Made by a program: the position numbers and the translations under genes. A DNA stretch of 64,000 nt, from assembly GCA_016946835.1 (NCBI GenBank), contig JACVTC010000009.1, positions 1,212,001 to 1,276,000 of the forward strand. The letters are read 5' to 3'. This DNA is from Neocallimastix lanati (nom. inval.). Lineage: Eukaryota > Neocallimastigomycota > Neocallimastigomycetes > Neocallimastigales > Neocallimastigaceae. Positions 11,260 through 30,695 of the stretch are shown in pieces. The first letter of the stretch is position 1. Each line of letters opens with the position of its first letter. The notes below the pieces were generated by a model. That model saw only the letters and a list, made by a program, of their open reading frames with translations, was not told the DNA's origin and searched no databases.

Positions 11260-11760
11260 TATTTGTGATAACAGTGTTTACATTACTATTTGATATTGGA
11301 CAATATTTTGAAATTATAAGAAATTTTTCATAAAGAACTTCACTATCCTTAAAATATTTCATTTGAAATTCACGGAAAAGATAGCATTTAGAAAATCAAT
11401 GTTCCAATCGAGGATAACTTTTTTTTTTCTTTAACAACAAGGATATCACTTTGGACAGTTGTCTTCAACCCTAATGGCAGCTTTGGCAACACGAGCATTG
11501 AATTTATATCCATATCTGGCACAAAGTACCCACCGGAAACCAATGCTAAATTCAAGATACTTGAAGTTGAGCTTTAGGTAGTTTCTAGTTTTCTTATACA
11601 TCTTAGCCTTGATTGATTCTCCTGCCATATCTCTATCCCAGTAAAAGTTTACAACTGCTTTTTTTTTTTTTTTGACGGAAATTTATCTAATTTGTCGGCT
11701 AAAATTTTGCTTTCTTTATCCCATGCATGACGTCTACAATAAGATATATCTCTAAGCAAA
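11260..11760 (-). pseudogene. LINE C-terminal Cys/His fragment, minus strand
   Basis: Read on the minus strand, this is the tail of a non-LTR retrotransposon polyprotein. An Arg/Lys-rich stretch (AWDKESKILADK near 11,730) leads to a longer open segment, 11,628-11,446, that ends in VEDNCPK. Past a TGA at 11,445 the reading resumes with a second Cys pair and then a His and Cys about 20 residues on, followed by a charged C-terminus to ~11,260. A CPxC...EH...C arrangement after reverse transcriptase is usual in Tad/L1-like LINEs. The poly(A) run at ~11,670 also breaks the frame. It is a dead fragment; no reverse transcriptase core is present. Confidence 0.6.
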
Positions 11761-11770
11761 TATTCATGTA

Positions 11771-11940
<170 letters not shown>

Positions 11941-11949
11941 TTATCGGTG

Positions 11950-13240
11950 AAAAGAATTACTAAATTCAATTATAGTTTCTTGAAGATTAAAATATACACT
12001 CCAAATTTCAACCATGCAAAATTATAAAAATATTTGAAAAAGCAATATCAGGTGTAGAAATTTCGTAGATGTTCCAAATTGGATCATAAGGTTTCTTTTC
12101 ATCATATAAAACAAAATTTAATATCTAATAACACATCCAATAATACAAACTCAGCAAATCTCTGTTCAACTAATTTAGCAAATGCTATAGATGTTAATTA
12201 TGAATTCAATGCTCCTAATATACCTAATTGTAATTCTCAAAATCCAATCTCACATTTTAATACAGAAGATAATTCCTATACTCATCTTGTTTCTTTAACA
12301 ACATATAGTTCATGGAATCACTATAAGTGTTTTGTAGGTAATGTCTATATTCCCACTAAAAAACACTCATTACAAATCTGATATGCATTCTCTGAAGTTT
12401 TCACATGGCATCGGAATCACACTAATCATCCATCTTTTCTTCTTGGAGGCTTTAACATGAGCACCACTGATTTACAAGATAAATTAACAACAGTAACCTT
12501 TGTAACTGTTTTATTCTTTTAATTAATGGTTCACCTCTTTCATGGACTGAAGGTAGATATTCATCAGATATTGATCATGCGTTAGTCAACTCAAGTATGC
12601 TAGATAAAATATCAAGCTAATATTTTGTTGATTATACTTCTGTATCTGATCGTAAACCGCTCATAGTTTATTGTATGAAAACTACCACAGATGAATCATT
12701 TTTGTTACAAAAAAAATTTGTTATGTGGGAGAGGTATAAATGTCTTGAACTTAAGAAAGAAATTTGTAATCACAATAAATTTGAAATTCTTAGTGAACAA
12801 TTAGGAAATGGAGAACTTTCAGCTGATAGTATAGTTGAAAAGTTTTTCAACACTACTAATTCCATTGCTAAGGATTTATCGATTACATCGTCAACAGAAA
12901 TCAGGAAAGCAATGTTTAGAATATCTTACAAAATATATTGTTTTCAAAAGCGCAAACTAACCAGGAAAGTCAATGCTGAAAATATAGTAAGACAGACTAG
13001 CAAGGCCAATGCCTCTGAATGAGAAGATCATAATTTCTTTCAGGAAGTTAATTCAAACAACAATCCAGAACAAGAATTTCCTTTAAACAGAAATTTTATA
13101 TTCTTGATTGTGAGGTTCGTTGCATATGAACGTTTTTCTGAATTTATTTATACATTTTTTTTTGTATATTACTTTTATTTCGTATTACTATTCTTAATAT
13201 TATTATGTTCAAATTGGACAAATAATATTTGTTTTTTATT
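11950..13240 (+). pseudogene. LINE APE-endonuclease fragment, plus strand
   Basis: Remnant of a non-LTR retrotransposon. The stretch 12,340-12,672, read across three frames, shows the ordered motifs of the APE-type endonuclease: GNVYIP, then LGGFN (the GDFN motif with Asp replaced by Gly) near 12,443, SDIDHALV near 12,563, and SDRKP near 12,648 (the usual SDH with His replaced by Arg). It then continues into an open segment 12,675-13,021 typical of the linker before reverse transcriptase, but the transcriptase itself is missing: the sequence jumps to the LINE 3' end (ATATGAAC block at 13,125, AAATTGGACAAATAATATTT at 13,208). So it is broken by several frameshifts and one large internal deletion. 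Confidence 0.75.
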
Positions 13241-14816
13241 AATTGTGTGGTATGAGAAATAAAATATATAGTTTATAATTTATAATATCAAAGAAATTAT
13301 TATATTTTTTTTTTATTCTAAGTTTTTTTTTTTTTTTTTTTTTTTTTTGCTAAACAAAATCTTTATTATATTACTAATATTCAATAATCTTAAATATAAT
13401 ACAATTTTTGATTTACTAATTTTTTTAATAACAAAAATAGATTAAAATAAATAAATAAATAATAAAAAAAAATAAAAATAACAAAAAAAAAAGGTTATTA
13501 TATTTATTTAAGAATTAAGTAGCTTCATAGAAAATAATTCTATTAAAATGACCGAAAAAATTAAAATGAATAAAAAAGGACAAAAAAATTAAAAAAAAGT
13601 TTACAAAATCAATAATGATAATAATAATAATAAAAAGGATTTAATAAAATCTATAATAAAAATAATAGAAAGAAAGTAAGTAAGTAAGTAAGTAATAATA
13701 ATAATAATAACAATAATAATAAAGATTTAATGAAAACAATAGTAATAAGAAAGATAAAAGGCTATTATTAATTTGGAATAATAATTAATATATATTAAAG
13801 TGCAATAAATATATAAAAATTGAATTATTCTATCATATAAAAATTTATCCAAATAATTTTTAACAACTGAAATAATTAAAAATTGAACATTCATTTTTTT
13901 GATTAATTAATTAAACATTGATAAATCTATAGAAAAGAAAAAAAATAAGTATAAAAAAATATCAAAAAACAAAAAAACAAAAAAACAATAAAAAAAATTT
14001 TTGAAAAATTTAAATATTATTTAATTAATAATATAATTAAATAATATTTACATTTTTCAAATTTTTTTTATTTTTTTAATATCAATATATATTTTTATTT
14101 ATTTTATTATATTGTTTAATTCTATATATAATTCTAAATATATATATATGTAATTATATGTAATTAGTATATAAATTTTATTCATAATTTGGACGTAATA
14201 TTAAAAAATTTTAAAAGTTTAAAAATATTTGATCAGCTAATCAATTTTTATTCCATATATGAAAAATTAATAACAAAATATAAAAATTAAAGTTATTTAT
14301 TTATTAGAATATAAAATAATATATTATTAAAATAAAATATTTAAAATTACTAATAATTATAGTTATAAATGAGATAGTACATAAAAAAAAAAAAATCTTA
14401 TTAAGCATTAATTATATTTAATATAAATTTTCATTATTTTTTTTTTCTTTTTTTTTTTTTTTGATAATATCAATAAAAAAAATGTATATATTTATATATA
14501 TATTTTAGTAAGAATTATTTATAATTTCAATTTTTATTTTTATTACTTATAGTTTTATTATTTGGAATTAAAAAAAATAGATATAATAAATTAATATATA
14601 TAATTAAAAATATATCAATTCATTATAATTATATTATTTTAATCATAAAAACAATTTCATTTCATTTTATTTGTATTATCCTTATTATTAATATTATGAT
14701 ATTAATATTTTTTTATATGTAATATATATATAAAAAATAAATACAATTATATAAATACAAAAGCTATTTCATATATTTTATTATTATTATTATTGTTATT
14801 CTAATTTAATATAGTA

Positions 14817-14847
<31 letters not shown>

Positions 14848-14861
14848 TTATTTTATTTTTA

Positions 14862-14892
<31 letters not shown>

Positions 14893-14990
14893 TTTTAAAA
14901 TCATAATATTTAATAAAAGAAGTTAAATTCAAAGTTTTTATTGAAAAATATAAATTATTTACCTAAAAAAAGCTCGGAAATGAAGAAATT
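13241..14990. other. A/T-rich intergenic region
   Basis: No gene found. Contains a short (GTAA)n run at 13,675-13,694, AAT/TAA runs, an AT-dinucleotide run at 14,815-14,838 and an ATTTT run at 14,850-14,890. Confidence 0.6.
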
Positions 14991-14999
14991 GTGACAAAA

Positions 15000-16140
15000 A
15001 CATACACCAAAAATATTAAATTTTCGTCAAAATATATGGAAAAAATGATAGTGATAGCCTTAACTTTACTGAAATAAAAACAATTTATTAAGTCATTAAT
15101 TTTATTAAAACTAGTGAAAAATATCATCATACTAAATTTGTTAAAAATACTCCTGAATTATTTAAAATTCCAAAATATAGAATATATAAAAACAAAATTA
15201 TTTTAGACAATTTTATTATAAAAATTGTTTATCAAGATAATATTAATTGATGTGTTGATGGAACTGATTCCAAAAATATTATTAATAAAACAAGTTTAAT
15301 GAATAATATAGATGAAAAAAAAAAAGATCATCAAAAATTATAGCCAAGAAAGAACTTATATATTTTATTAAAAATAATATCGACATCAAGAATGCATTTA
15401 CGAAAATTAATGCCACTAAAAGAATTGATGCCAACATGGATATATATACAAATAGAAAAAAGGCTGTTATTGAAAAATCTGTTGGATTACTGTTGATACT
15501 TTTAACAATGTAAAAGGTGGAATTTATCAATTTGGCTTGAGAATTGCTAATAAAAATGCTAAAAATTAGGCTCAGATGAAGAAATGCATTGATAATTTAA
15601 AAGCTAATTTAAATTCCTATTCATACGAAGAAATTCAAGAAATTGTAACTCTCCATCCAGTTAAAGTATTAAAACTAGATATGCTATCTAATTTATATAT
15701 TGATGCTATTCTCTATACTAATGGTAATACAATATAAAATGAGTTCTGGTTATATCACTTTATATCATTTTCTAAGATAATAAAGACATAATAGTAAATA
15801 ATCCATATTCACTTATGAATTATAATAATTAAATAAAAATAGAGAAAAAATTTATTTTTTGAAAAACATAAAGCTTATATGATAAGAAAAGAAAGTCTTT
15901 ACCCGTTTAATATTAAATCCATGTTTTCTATTGATGAAGATATTGAACCATATAAATTAAAAGGAAACATTTAATATGGTATTAATTTTTACCAGAAAAA
16001 TGGAACAAAAGAAAATAATAAGAATTTTGAAAATAACTTGAATATGAAAGAAGATATTAAAAATAATTACATCCATTCAAGCTGTTTTGAAACTATTTCT
16101 AAAGATAATGAAAATTATAGTAAACTTTATTTATATTCAT
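15000..16140 (+). pseudogene. Decayed coding stretch, family unknown
   Basis: About 1.1 kb with the Lys/Asn/Ile-rich coding texture of the genes here and long readable segments on the plus strand, but no continuous frame. One readable part, 15,520-15,740, contains IYQFGLRIANKNAK and, later, EEIQEIVTLHPVKVLKLDML. I could not assign a family; a dead mobile element or dead host gene are both possible. No intron-like breaks explain the interruptions. Confidence 0.4.
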
Positions 16141-16144
16141 ATTC

Positions 16145-16195
16145 TACTATTTATTTTATTTTATTTTATGTTATTTTATTTTATTCAATCTGTTC
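16145..16195 (-). repeat. Copy of dispersed CAGATTGAA(TAAAA)n element
   Basis: On the minus strand this reads ACAGATTGAATAAAATAAAA followed by more TAAAA-like repeats and then AGTAGAATATG. The same anchor plus pentanucleotide run occurs at 29,699, 43,578 and 59,735. Confidence 0.6.
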
Positions 16196-16223
16196 TTTAT
16201 AATTTAAATTCCTACTAATTATT

Positions 16224-16400
16224 TTATTAATACTTTACTCTTTTATGTTACTTCACTATTTATTTTATTTTATTTTATTTTTATTAATACTATATTCTTT
16301 TATATTATTTCACTATTTATTATATTTTATTTTATTTTTATTAATACTTTACTCTTTTATATTACTTCACTATTTATTTTATTTTATTTCATTTCACTTG
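16224..16400 (+). repeat. ~64-bp minisatellite, about 2.5 copies
   Basis: Imperfect tandem units beginning TTAATACTTTACTCTTTTAT and ending in (TTTTA) runs. It translates to a hydrophobic Leu/Phe/Tyr string that I regard as meaningless. Confidence 0.7.
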
Positions 16401-16864
16401 TTTTTTAGTTCTTTAATTGTATTCATATTCTATTTTTTTATTTTAGTTTGTAATCAATACTATATATCAAATTGTTAATTAATTTTAAAAATTTTAAGAA
16501 ATGCCGTATTTTTTTCTTTTCTATTATTTTTCAATTTTTGCAAGTATTTATTATTCTTCATATATGAATCATTTATGTATAGTACTATAATGCAATATTT
16601 ATTATGGATTTTTTATTTTTTGGATGGTTATATAATTATGGTCCTTTTTTATATTCATGTAGGAATTTATTATTTCCATCTCATGTGCTTTTTCAATTTT
16701 TTTAATATACATTTGATATTTAATATCTTTTACACTTTTTTTTTTATAAAAAATAATTAAATTTTTTTAATATTTTCATTTCTGCACCAATAATTGTATG
16801 ATAAAACATTTTTAGATATCAAAAGAGAACCAATTATTTAGACAATAAATAAAATAACTAATTT

Positions 16865-17040
16865 TTTAGAGAACAGTTGTTCGTTCAACCTCATCAAAAG
16901 GGAATCCTGTTAATATTCCAGAAATAGGCTATAAATATTTATAGTACGGTAACAAAAATGAACCAGGAGACACTAGTAGGAATCCTGGGAAGAGTTATCT
17001 TTTCCTTTTAACAAAAAGAGAACCATAAAAAATTAAACCA
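16865..17040. ncRNA. G+C-richer noncoding island, possible RNA gene
   Basis: A patch with many more G and C than its surroundings and no frame. It contains GAACAGTTGTTC (hairpin) and CCAGGA at 16,963-16,968 pairing with TCCTGG at 16,983-16,988 over a 14-base loop. In extremely AT-rich genomes such islands between genes are often structured RNAs. No known RNA family recognised and the strand is unknown. Confidence 0.35.
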
Positions 17041-18325
17041 TAATCCATAATTTTATACGAAATTTTTACAATTAAAACTGTTCAGTAATAATTTTAATTT
17101 TAATTTTAATTTTTTTTTTTTATTATTAGGATGTATAAAAAATTAAAATAGTGATTGCTTTTCTATTTTACAAGATAATCAAAACATATAACTTTTACAA
17201 GTTGTATATAAAAAATCTAATCGCTAAAAGTCTATTAAATTATTTAAAATATATATAAATATTTATATATATATATTAATAAAATTTAAAAAAATAATAT
17301 TAAAAATTTTTATTTTGTTTTAAATATGTTAAATAATAAAAATGTTAATTATAATATATATATTTAAATTTTACTTTTTTTTTTTATTTTATAATTTTTG
17401 ATATTACTGAATTGTGTATTTCTTATTGATAATACACAATTCAGTAATGTCAAAAATAATTGAAAATTCAATAAATATTAAAAATTATAATAAGTTGGAA
17501 TTCAATATAATTTTTATCTTTGTATTATTAAAATTTTTGTAAAGAAAAAACTATTATAAATATATTTAACTTTAATTATTTTTAATTATAAATAAAAATG
17601 ATATGAAAATAATAATTATTCGAATATAAAAATTTTTATTATTAAATATCTAAGTGAAAAAATTTACCAAAATAAATAAATAAATAAATAAATAAATAAG
17701 TAAATAAGTAAATAAAAAATGAATAAAAAATAAATAAATAAATAATGAATAAATAAATAAGTAATAAATAAATAAATAAATAAATAATAAATATATATAT
17801 ATATATATAAATATATTTTTTATAATTAAAAGTTTCAAACTTTTATTGTATAGTTTTTGTTCTTTGTTATAATACTTTTTTTATTATAATAAAATCATAT
17901 ATATTAATAATAAAAGCTTTAAATTATTAATAAGAAACAGTATTTATTTATTTATTTATTAATCTTTTTCATAATTAATATATATATTATATAACACATT
18001 TCAGAATTATCAATTAAAATATATCTATTTTATTCATATATAATAAATAATTTTAATATTTTGACATTATACCTTTTTATTATATATATGCTATTTTTTT
18101 TTTTTTTTTTTTATTCTACTAGAAAATTATTAAAAATTGTTGAATTATAATATTAATTAAATTAACTATTTATAATTATAAATTTAATAAAAATCATATT
18201 AAAATTATAAAATAGTAAAGAGAAATATTTGTAAAAAAAAATAAAAAAAATGATTAATATTATTTTTTAATATATATATATATATATAAATTATTTATAA
18301 GGAAAAATAGAGGATAGGTTTAAAA
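17041..18325. other. Intergenic region upstream of PAP
   Basis: Apart from the hairpin listed separately, it holds an (AAAT)-type run at 17,668-17,790 and AT-dinucleotide runs. The last ~200 bases should contain the poly(A) polymerase promoter, but I see no element I can name. Confidence 0.5.
17394..17457. repeat. 64-base hairpin, 27-bp stem
   Basis: Arms 17,394-17,420 and 17,431-17,457 are reverse complements with one difference (T opposite G), separated by the loop TCTTATTGAT. As RNA the exception is a U-G wobble, so the stem is fully paired. The arms contain TACTGAATTGTGTATT, not simple repeat. Confidence 0.85.
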
Positions 18326-24393
<6,068 letters not shown>

Positions 24394-25284
24394 TTAATTT
24401 TGTACATAATCTCCATTTATATAAATATATTTTCCGTATCCATTTTTTTTCCTTCTTTAAAATAACCTAATATAATTTATAATTTATATTGAATTTTAAA
24501 AAATATAATATAAAATTTTGTTTAAATTAATCGTTATATAATAATTTTATATTATTTTATCAATTATTTTATTATAATTTTAATATATATTTATAAAATT
24601 TTTTGAACTTCATATTATCATGATTATATATATTTTACCTTGATATTTTGAACTATCTGGATATAAAAATGAACCTTTACCTTCTCTTAAATTATTTACA
24701 TAATTTCCAGAATATTTTGCACCATTTTTGAATTTATATACACCATATCCTTCTCTAAGATTTATAAATATATAAGAAGTAAAAATAATTTTTTAATATA
24801 TTTAAAAACAGATTAAAATATATATTTAAGCTATAATTATTTTTTATAATTTTCATACCTTTTTCCATTTTTAAAGTTTCAAGTATACTAATAATTAAAG
24901 CATGTTATAAGTTAAAATAATACATAATAAATAAAATATTTAATAATATTATAATTACTAAAATAATGATATATTTATTCATTACATTATATATATATAT
25001 ATATATTTTTTTTTTTTGTAAAGACATACAAGTTCTCCATTTTTAAAGAGCATTTTTCCATTTCCATGACGCTCTTTCGTTTTATTTCTTTCACCCTCAT
25101 AAATCTTAATATTATAATTTTGTAAATAATATTTAAATAAAATTTTTATTAATTCCTTTTTGTTAAAATGCAGATTTTATAATAAAATTTTTATCTTTAT
25201 TCTATTGTAATATATAGATAACAATATAAAAACATACACCAATAGTTTCTTTAATTCTTCATCATTTGATTCAATATCAGACAT
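24394..25284 (-). pseudogene. MORN-repeat gene, damaged (5 exons)
   Basis: MORN repeats bind membranes or scaffold cytoskeletal structures. Exons on minus: 25284-25240, 25104-25030, 24887-24859, 24754-24639, 24466-~24394, with GT-AG borders. The start MSDIESNDEELKKLL leads into repeat-like segments: YEGERNKTKERHGNGKMLF, NFKNGKREGYGVYKFKNG, YSGNYVNNLREGKGSF and YFKEGKK. Two problems disrupt it. Exon 3 reads YT-TGA-NFKNGKR, where TGA replaces an expected Gly codon. In exon 5 a run of eight A puts the last repeat (GYGKYIYINGDY) out of frame by one. No other splice phase avoids both. It is either a young pseudogene or a gene with sequence errors at these two sites; as written it would give 42 residues. 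It lies 0.65 kb downstream of SPT7, on the same strand. Confidence 0.7.
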
Positions 25285-25938
25285 TTTTTTTTTTTTTTAT
25301 TTTATATTTTTCTATTTATAATTAATATTCTATAATTAATTATTTTATTTATAATTTTATTTTATTTTATTTTATTTTATTTTTTATTTTAACAATTATA
25401 AAATTTATAATATTTAATGTAATATTTAATAATAAAAGTTTCTCATTAATATTATTAAATACATAATATTTTCATGTATTAAAATTCTAATTTTTATTAA
25501 TTACTATTTATTTATATTAATAAAATATTATTATATTTATAATATATTATAATGAACTTATAAATAATACTAATTAAATTTAATCTCCGAAACTTTAAAT
25601 AATAAAATTTAAGGTTGTACAAATATTTAATTCTTAAGTACAAAAATTTTTAAAATTTAAATAATTAAATAAATTTCATTTTCTTAATTATATATATATA
25701 TATTTTACAGAAAATATAATTTTAAAATAATTTATAAATTAACAAAAATATTCAATTAAACTTTATATCCAGAATCACTAAAAAAAAAATTTATATTTTG
25801 AAACATAGTTACATTAATTACTCTAAGTATATTATTAGCTTTTTTTTTTTTAAATAAACATAATATTTATATTATATTATTTTTTATTTGTTTTATATGA
25901 TTATAGTATAATAATATACATATTTAATGTTTAATATA
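25285..25938. other. Intergenic, SPT7 to MORN gene
   Basis: A/T-rich with a TTTTA run at 25,360-25,385. No gene seen; it should contain the SPT7 3' end and any MORN promoter. Confidence 0.5.
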
Positions 25939-27210
25939 TTATTGTGGCTCACTTTTAACTTTTTTAGTATCAGAAACACTTTCATCAGTTTCTTGTTTAT
26001 CTTCTCTTTTTCTTTTTTTATTATTTTTATCAGATTTGTCCATATTTTCAATTTTAATAGATTTTTCAATTTTGCCTTCTTTATCTTCATCATCTTCTTT
26101 TTTGATGGTTGGTAGTTGTGATGAAGATGTTTCCTCTTCAACTTTAACTGACGCAGCTGAAGTTGCAGATATAAACGTCCCTTTAGGTGTTGAATTTAAG
26201 GAAGTTGATCCAGAAGCCATAACAACTTGACTATTTTCTGTTTCAGATTCTTTGTTCATTTCAGGTACTTTATTATTTTTTTCAGTTTTAACATTTTTCT
26301 TAATAGCAGCTTTTTCTTTTTCTTCTTTTTTTTCTTTTAATTTTAATTCTTTTTTAATTTGTTCTTTTTCTTTATGTCTTCTATTATCTTCTTCATCCCT
26401 CTTCTTTTTTAATGCAGCTTTATTTCTCATAATTTTAGAACGAACTCTTGATGGCTTATTTTCATCCTTTTAAATAAAAAATTATGAAATAAAATTGAAA
26501 AAGCTTTTAGTATCGATTAATCTTTATTTGATTAGTAATATATTAATACAGAATTAATATTATTATTCATTAATACTATTACTATTTTTATTAGTTCTAT
26601 TACTTCTACTATTATTATTTCTATTATTACTATTATTACTATTATTATTTTTACTATTTTTATTATAAAAGAGATTTTAGATTACTTCCACCATGTCATT
26701 TTCAATAATTTTCTTTTGATAGTATGGTTTTAACAATCCAATAACCTGCGTATTAAGATCTGTAATTGGTTTAAATTTTGGTGCTGGTTGATATGTTGTT
26801 GTGGTTGGTTGTGCTAAATTAATAAAATCAGTATTATGTTAATAATAAATATAATAAAATAAATTCATATACATATAGTATAAGCTTACAAGGTTGAGAA
26901 AATAAAGCATGTCTTCATTTTATCAATTTAATTTAATGAATATTGAAATAATATAAAAATAATAATATTTGTAAAATAATTTTTAATATTTAAAAATAAT
27001 ATTTTTAAATTTGAATACTAATATTTAGTAAAGTATATTAAATATACCTTCTAGCTTGTCGTATTTTACTTCTTACGGGGTGATCAGCTTTTCTTCTCCA
27101 TAAATCAGCAGGAATCTTAAAGATTTTTATATAAAAAATATATATATAAATAAAATAAATAAATAAATAAATAAAATAAATAAATAAATAAAATAAATAA
27201 ATAAATAAAA

Positions 27211-27245
<35 letters not shown>

Positions 27246-28514
27246 ATATTCATTATTACATTTGAAACATCAATTCCCATTTGTTTAAATCCAAAGAAAT
27301 CTATACCAATATCTTCACCAAAGTTTCCGCTTTATTATTGTTAATAAAGCATTATTAATAATAATAAAGCAATATAATTATATATAATTTAGAAATTAAT
27401 ATTATTTAATATATTATAATTAATATTTAAAATATTAATATTATACCTAATAAATGCATCATCATCATCCATAAAACCATCTTCATCATACATTGATGAA
27501 TTTCTTTGAGGCTAAATTGACATTTTATAATATTAATATATTAATTATTCATTAAATTATTAATGCTTGAATTAATTAATTGACAATAAATCTTACAGAA
27601 CATAGATCAGTATATGTATAATCCAATTTTTTTCTTATATCAACAAGCTTAGTTCCAAATTTTTGAATACTATTTTTCATATAGAAATAAAGATTTTTGG
27701 GATTACACTGATTTATTGCTAAAACTTTTTCAAGAATAGTCTATAATATAATGATATATAATATTACTTAATAATTTTAAAAGTAATAATAAAAGAACTA
27801 TATATATTAAAATTCTAATCTAAATTTACTAAAAAATCAGTATCCTTAGAAAAATGATCTATATATAATTTTAATGAATGTCCTATATTATGTATATACT
27901 GAATTAGAACATCGATAGCTATTTCTAAAGCTTCTTTTTGGGTATCTAAATAGAATTAACAATTAGAAAATTTTTTATTTATAAATTTCTACAATTAATA
28001 CAATATTTATTATTTTATCATATTTTGGATTTACTAACTATCAAATCCAGTATGTGCAAATATTTGTGAAATATATTTTTTTAATAAAATTCTTCCGGTT
28101 TTTTCATTCATTACTAATGGTGGTAAAGATTCTGGTATAAACTTTCTTTCGATATCTTCAAATAAAGTAGGTACATTTTCAGATGGAGGAATTTCATTAC
28201 CAATCTAGTTATTATTATTATATTATTATTTAAATCATTATTAGGTATTATTTATATTTATATTTTTTATTTTTATAATTACTTGTTTTGCTTGAATTTT
28301 GTAGAAAAGGGTTTGAATTGTTCTTAATTCTATAATATTTCTACACATAATTGAAATTAATGAATCGCCATCTTTTTCTTGTCTCATTTCATCATATTCA
28401 TGTAGTAATGGTATTCTTTTTATTTATAAGTTAGTTATAGAATATATGATAAATAATTGATAAATAATATTAATAAATAGCAATAATGATTACATTATAA
28501 TAACAATTATAATA

Positions 28515-28559
<45 letters not shown>

Positions 28560-28944
28560 TTTAATTCTAATAAATATTATTTTCTCTACTCTTTCATTTC
28601 TTCTATGTTAAATTCATTTGATGGTATAATTTTTGTTCCAATATCATATGGAATTTGTGATATTTCTGGTATTGAAGAAGAAAAGTATGAATATTCAGGA
28701 TAAAATGATTTTTTGGGATTGCTTTTTGATGTAGATGGTATATTATTAATATTATCATTTGATTTATTGGTTTGTAAATTATTTTCAATTTTTAATGTTG
28801 AATTTTCTTTATTACTTTTAAAGTAATTTTTAAGTTTCTTAATGACTTCTTTTTCATCATTATAATAATTTTGCATGTCTATTGGGCTTCGTATTATTGG
28901 CTTTCTTTCATTAAATGGTTTTTTAAATTCGTTTTCCATTTCAA

Positions 28945-28988
<44 letters not shown>

Positions 28989-29077
28989 AAATAAAATTAT
29001 TAAAATATATTAGAATAAAAAATGAATAATGAATAATGAATAATGAATAATGAATAATGAATAATGAATAATAATAA

Positions 29078-29120
<43 letters not shown>

Positions 29121-29459
29121 GATAAATAAATAAATTTATAAATAAATAAAATAAAATAAAATTAAAATGAAGAATAAAAATAAGAAAGTAATAATAAATA
29201 ATAATGAATATATGACTTACAAATTTATTTGCTCTGAGTTCTAAAGATTCTTCTTTCCATTTTTTTGTTTTAATATCTTCACCTTTTTCATATAATTCTT
29301 TCTCTTCTTTATCATTATTAATATCATTTTGATTAGTATTTTTATTATTTAGATCATCACTTGATCCTGGTTTATCTTTTATATTTGATCTTATTGATTA
29401 AAATTTACATTTATATATTATTATTAAAAATTTAAATAAAACGAAATTTTATTAGTAAC

Positions 29460-29512
<53 letters not shown>

Positions 29513-30650
29513 TGTTAAATTAATTAAATAATAAATAAATAATAAATAACAAATTTGAATTTTATTTATGTATATACTTGGTTTGAACATCTTCTTTTCC
29601 TAAATGAGAAGCATCTATAATTAATAAAAATAAAAATAAAAATAAAAATAAAAATAATATAATATAATATAATATAATATAATATAATATAATTAAAGTA
29701 CAGATTGAATAAAATAAAATAAAATAAAATAAAATAAGTAGTAGAATATGGATATAATTAAAGTACAGATTGAATAAAATAAAAATTAAATTAAATTAAA
29801 ATAATAGTAATAATAATAAATTAAATTAATATATAAATTTTTAAAAAACAATTATTATATTTTATGAATCATTATTATTTCATTATTAATTACCATCTTC
29901 ACTATCAGAATCTCCTTTTATTTTTATAGTAATATCTGGAACTGATTTTATTAAGGATGCTGCTCTTGCTCTCATTTTTATTGCATGCGTTCGAAAGGGA
30001 CTTTTCTAATAATTATTATATATTATAATATATTGATATTGTATTTACATTAATAATATTATATTATCAACGAATTCAAGAAAAATAAAATATAATAAAA
30101 ATATAATAAAGACTTAAAAAAAAAAAAAAAAAAAAAAAAAAATTACTGGATCTGTATTATATGCTAAACAATTACTCCAGATTAAATCTAAATCATTTGA
30201 AAACTCTTCTTTACTATTGTATTGTAATCCTTTCATCTTCCTTGTCATTAAAGATAAATCCATTGGTTTTTCAATAACTATTAATTAATACAAAAAAAAA
30301 TATCATGTATTTATAATAAATATAATAATGTTATTAATAATAATTATATTAATTTTAATTCCTATTCAATTTTTAGTTCTTACTTTCATAGTAATTTGGG
30401 GCATCTCTTTTATTAACTTTATTTATAAATGGTCCTGAATGTTCCTTATTTTTTTTTTTTTTTTTATAATATATTAGTAACAAATAATAATAATTCATAT
30501 ATTTAAATAATATACTTACAACATAATTTTTTAAATCATTTAAAACCCTTTCACAATTATCATATAATACATCTTGTCCAATTCTATCCTCATTGTACTT
30601 TAATTTTTGTTTTAAAGGATATATATTAATATACCTGTAATAATAATAAT

Positions 30651-30695
<45 letters not shown>

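Noticed and set aside
15282-15530. Minus-strand hydrophobic 82-codon frame
   Set aside because: Antisense of the decayed plus-strand coding stretch; its hydrophobicity follows from reading Lys/Asn codons backwards.
25927-26473. Plus-strand Phe/Ser-rich frames
   Set aside because: Antisense of the Lys/Glu-rich last exon of SPT7.
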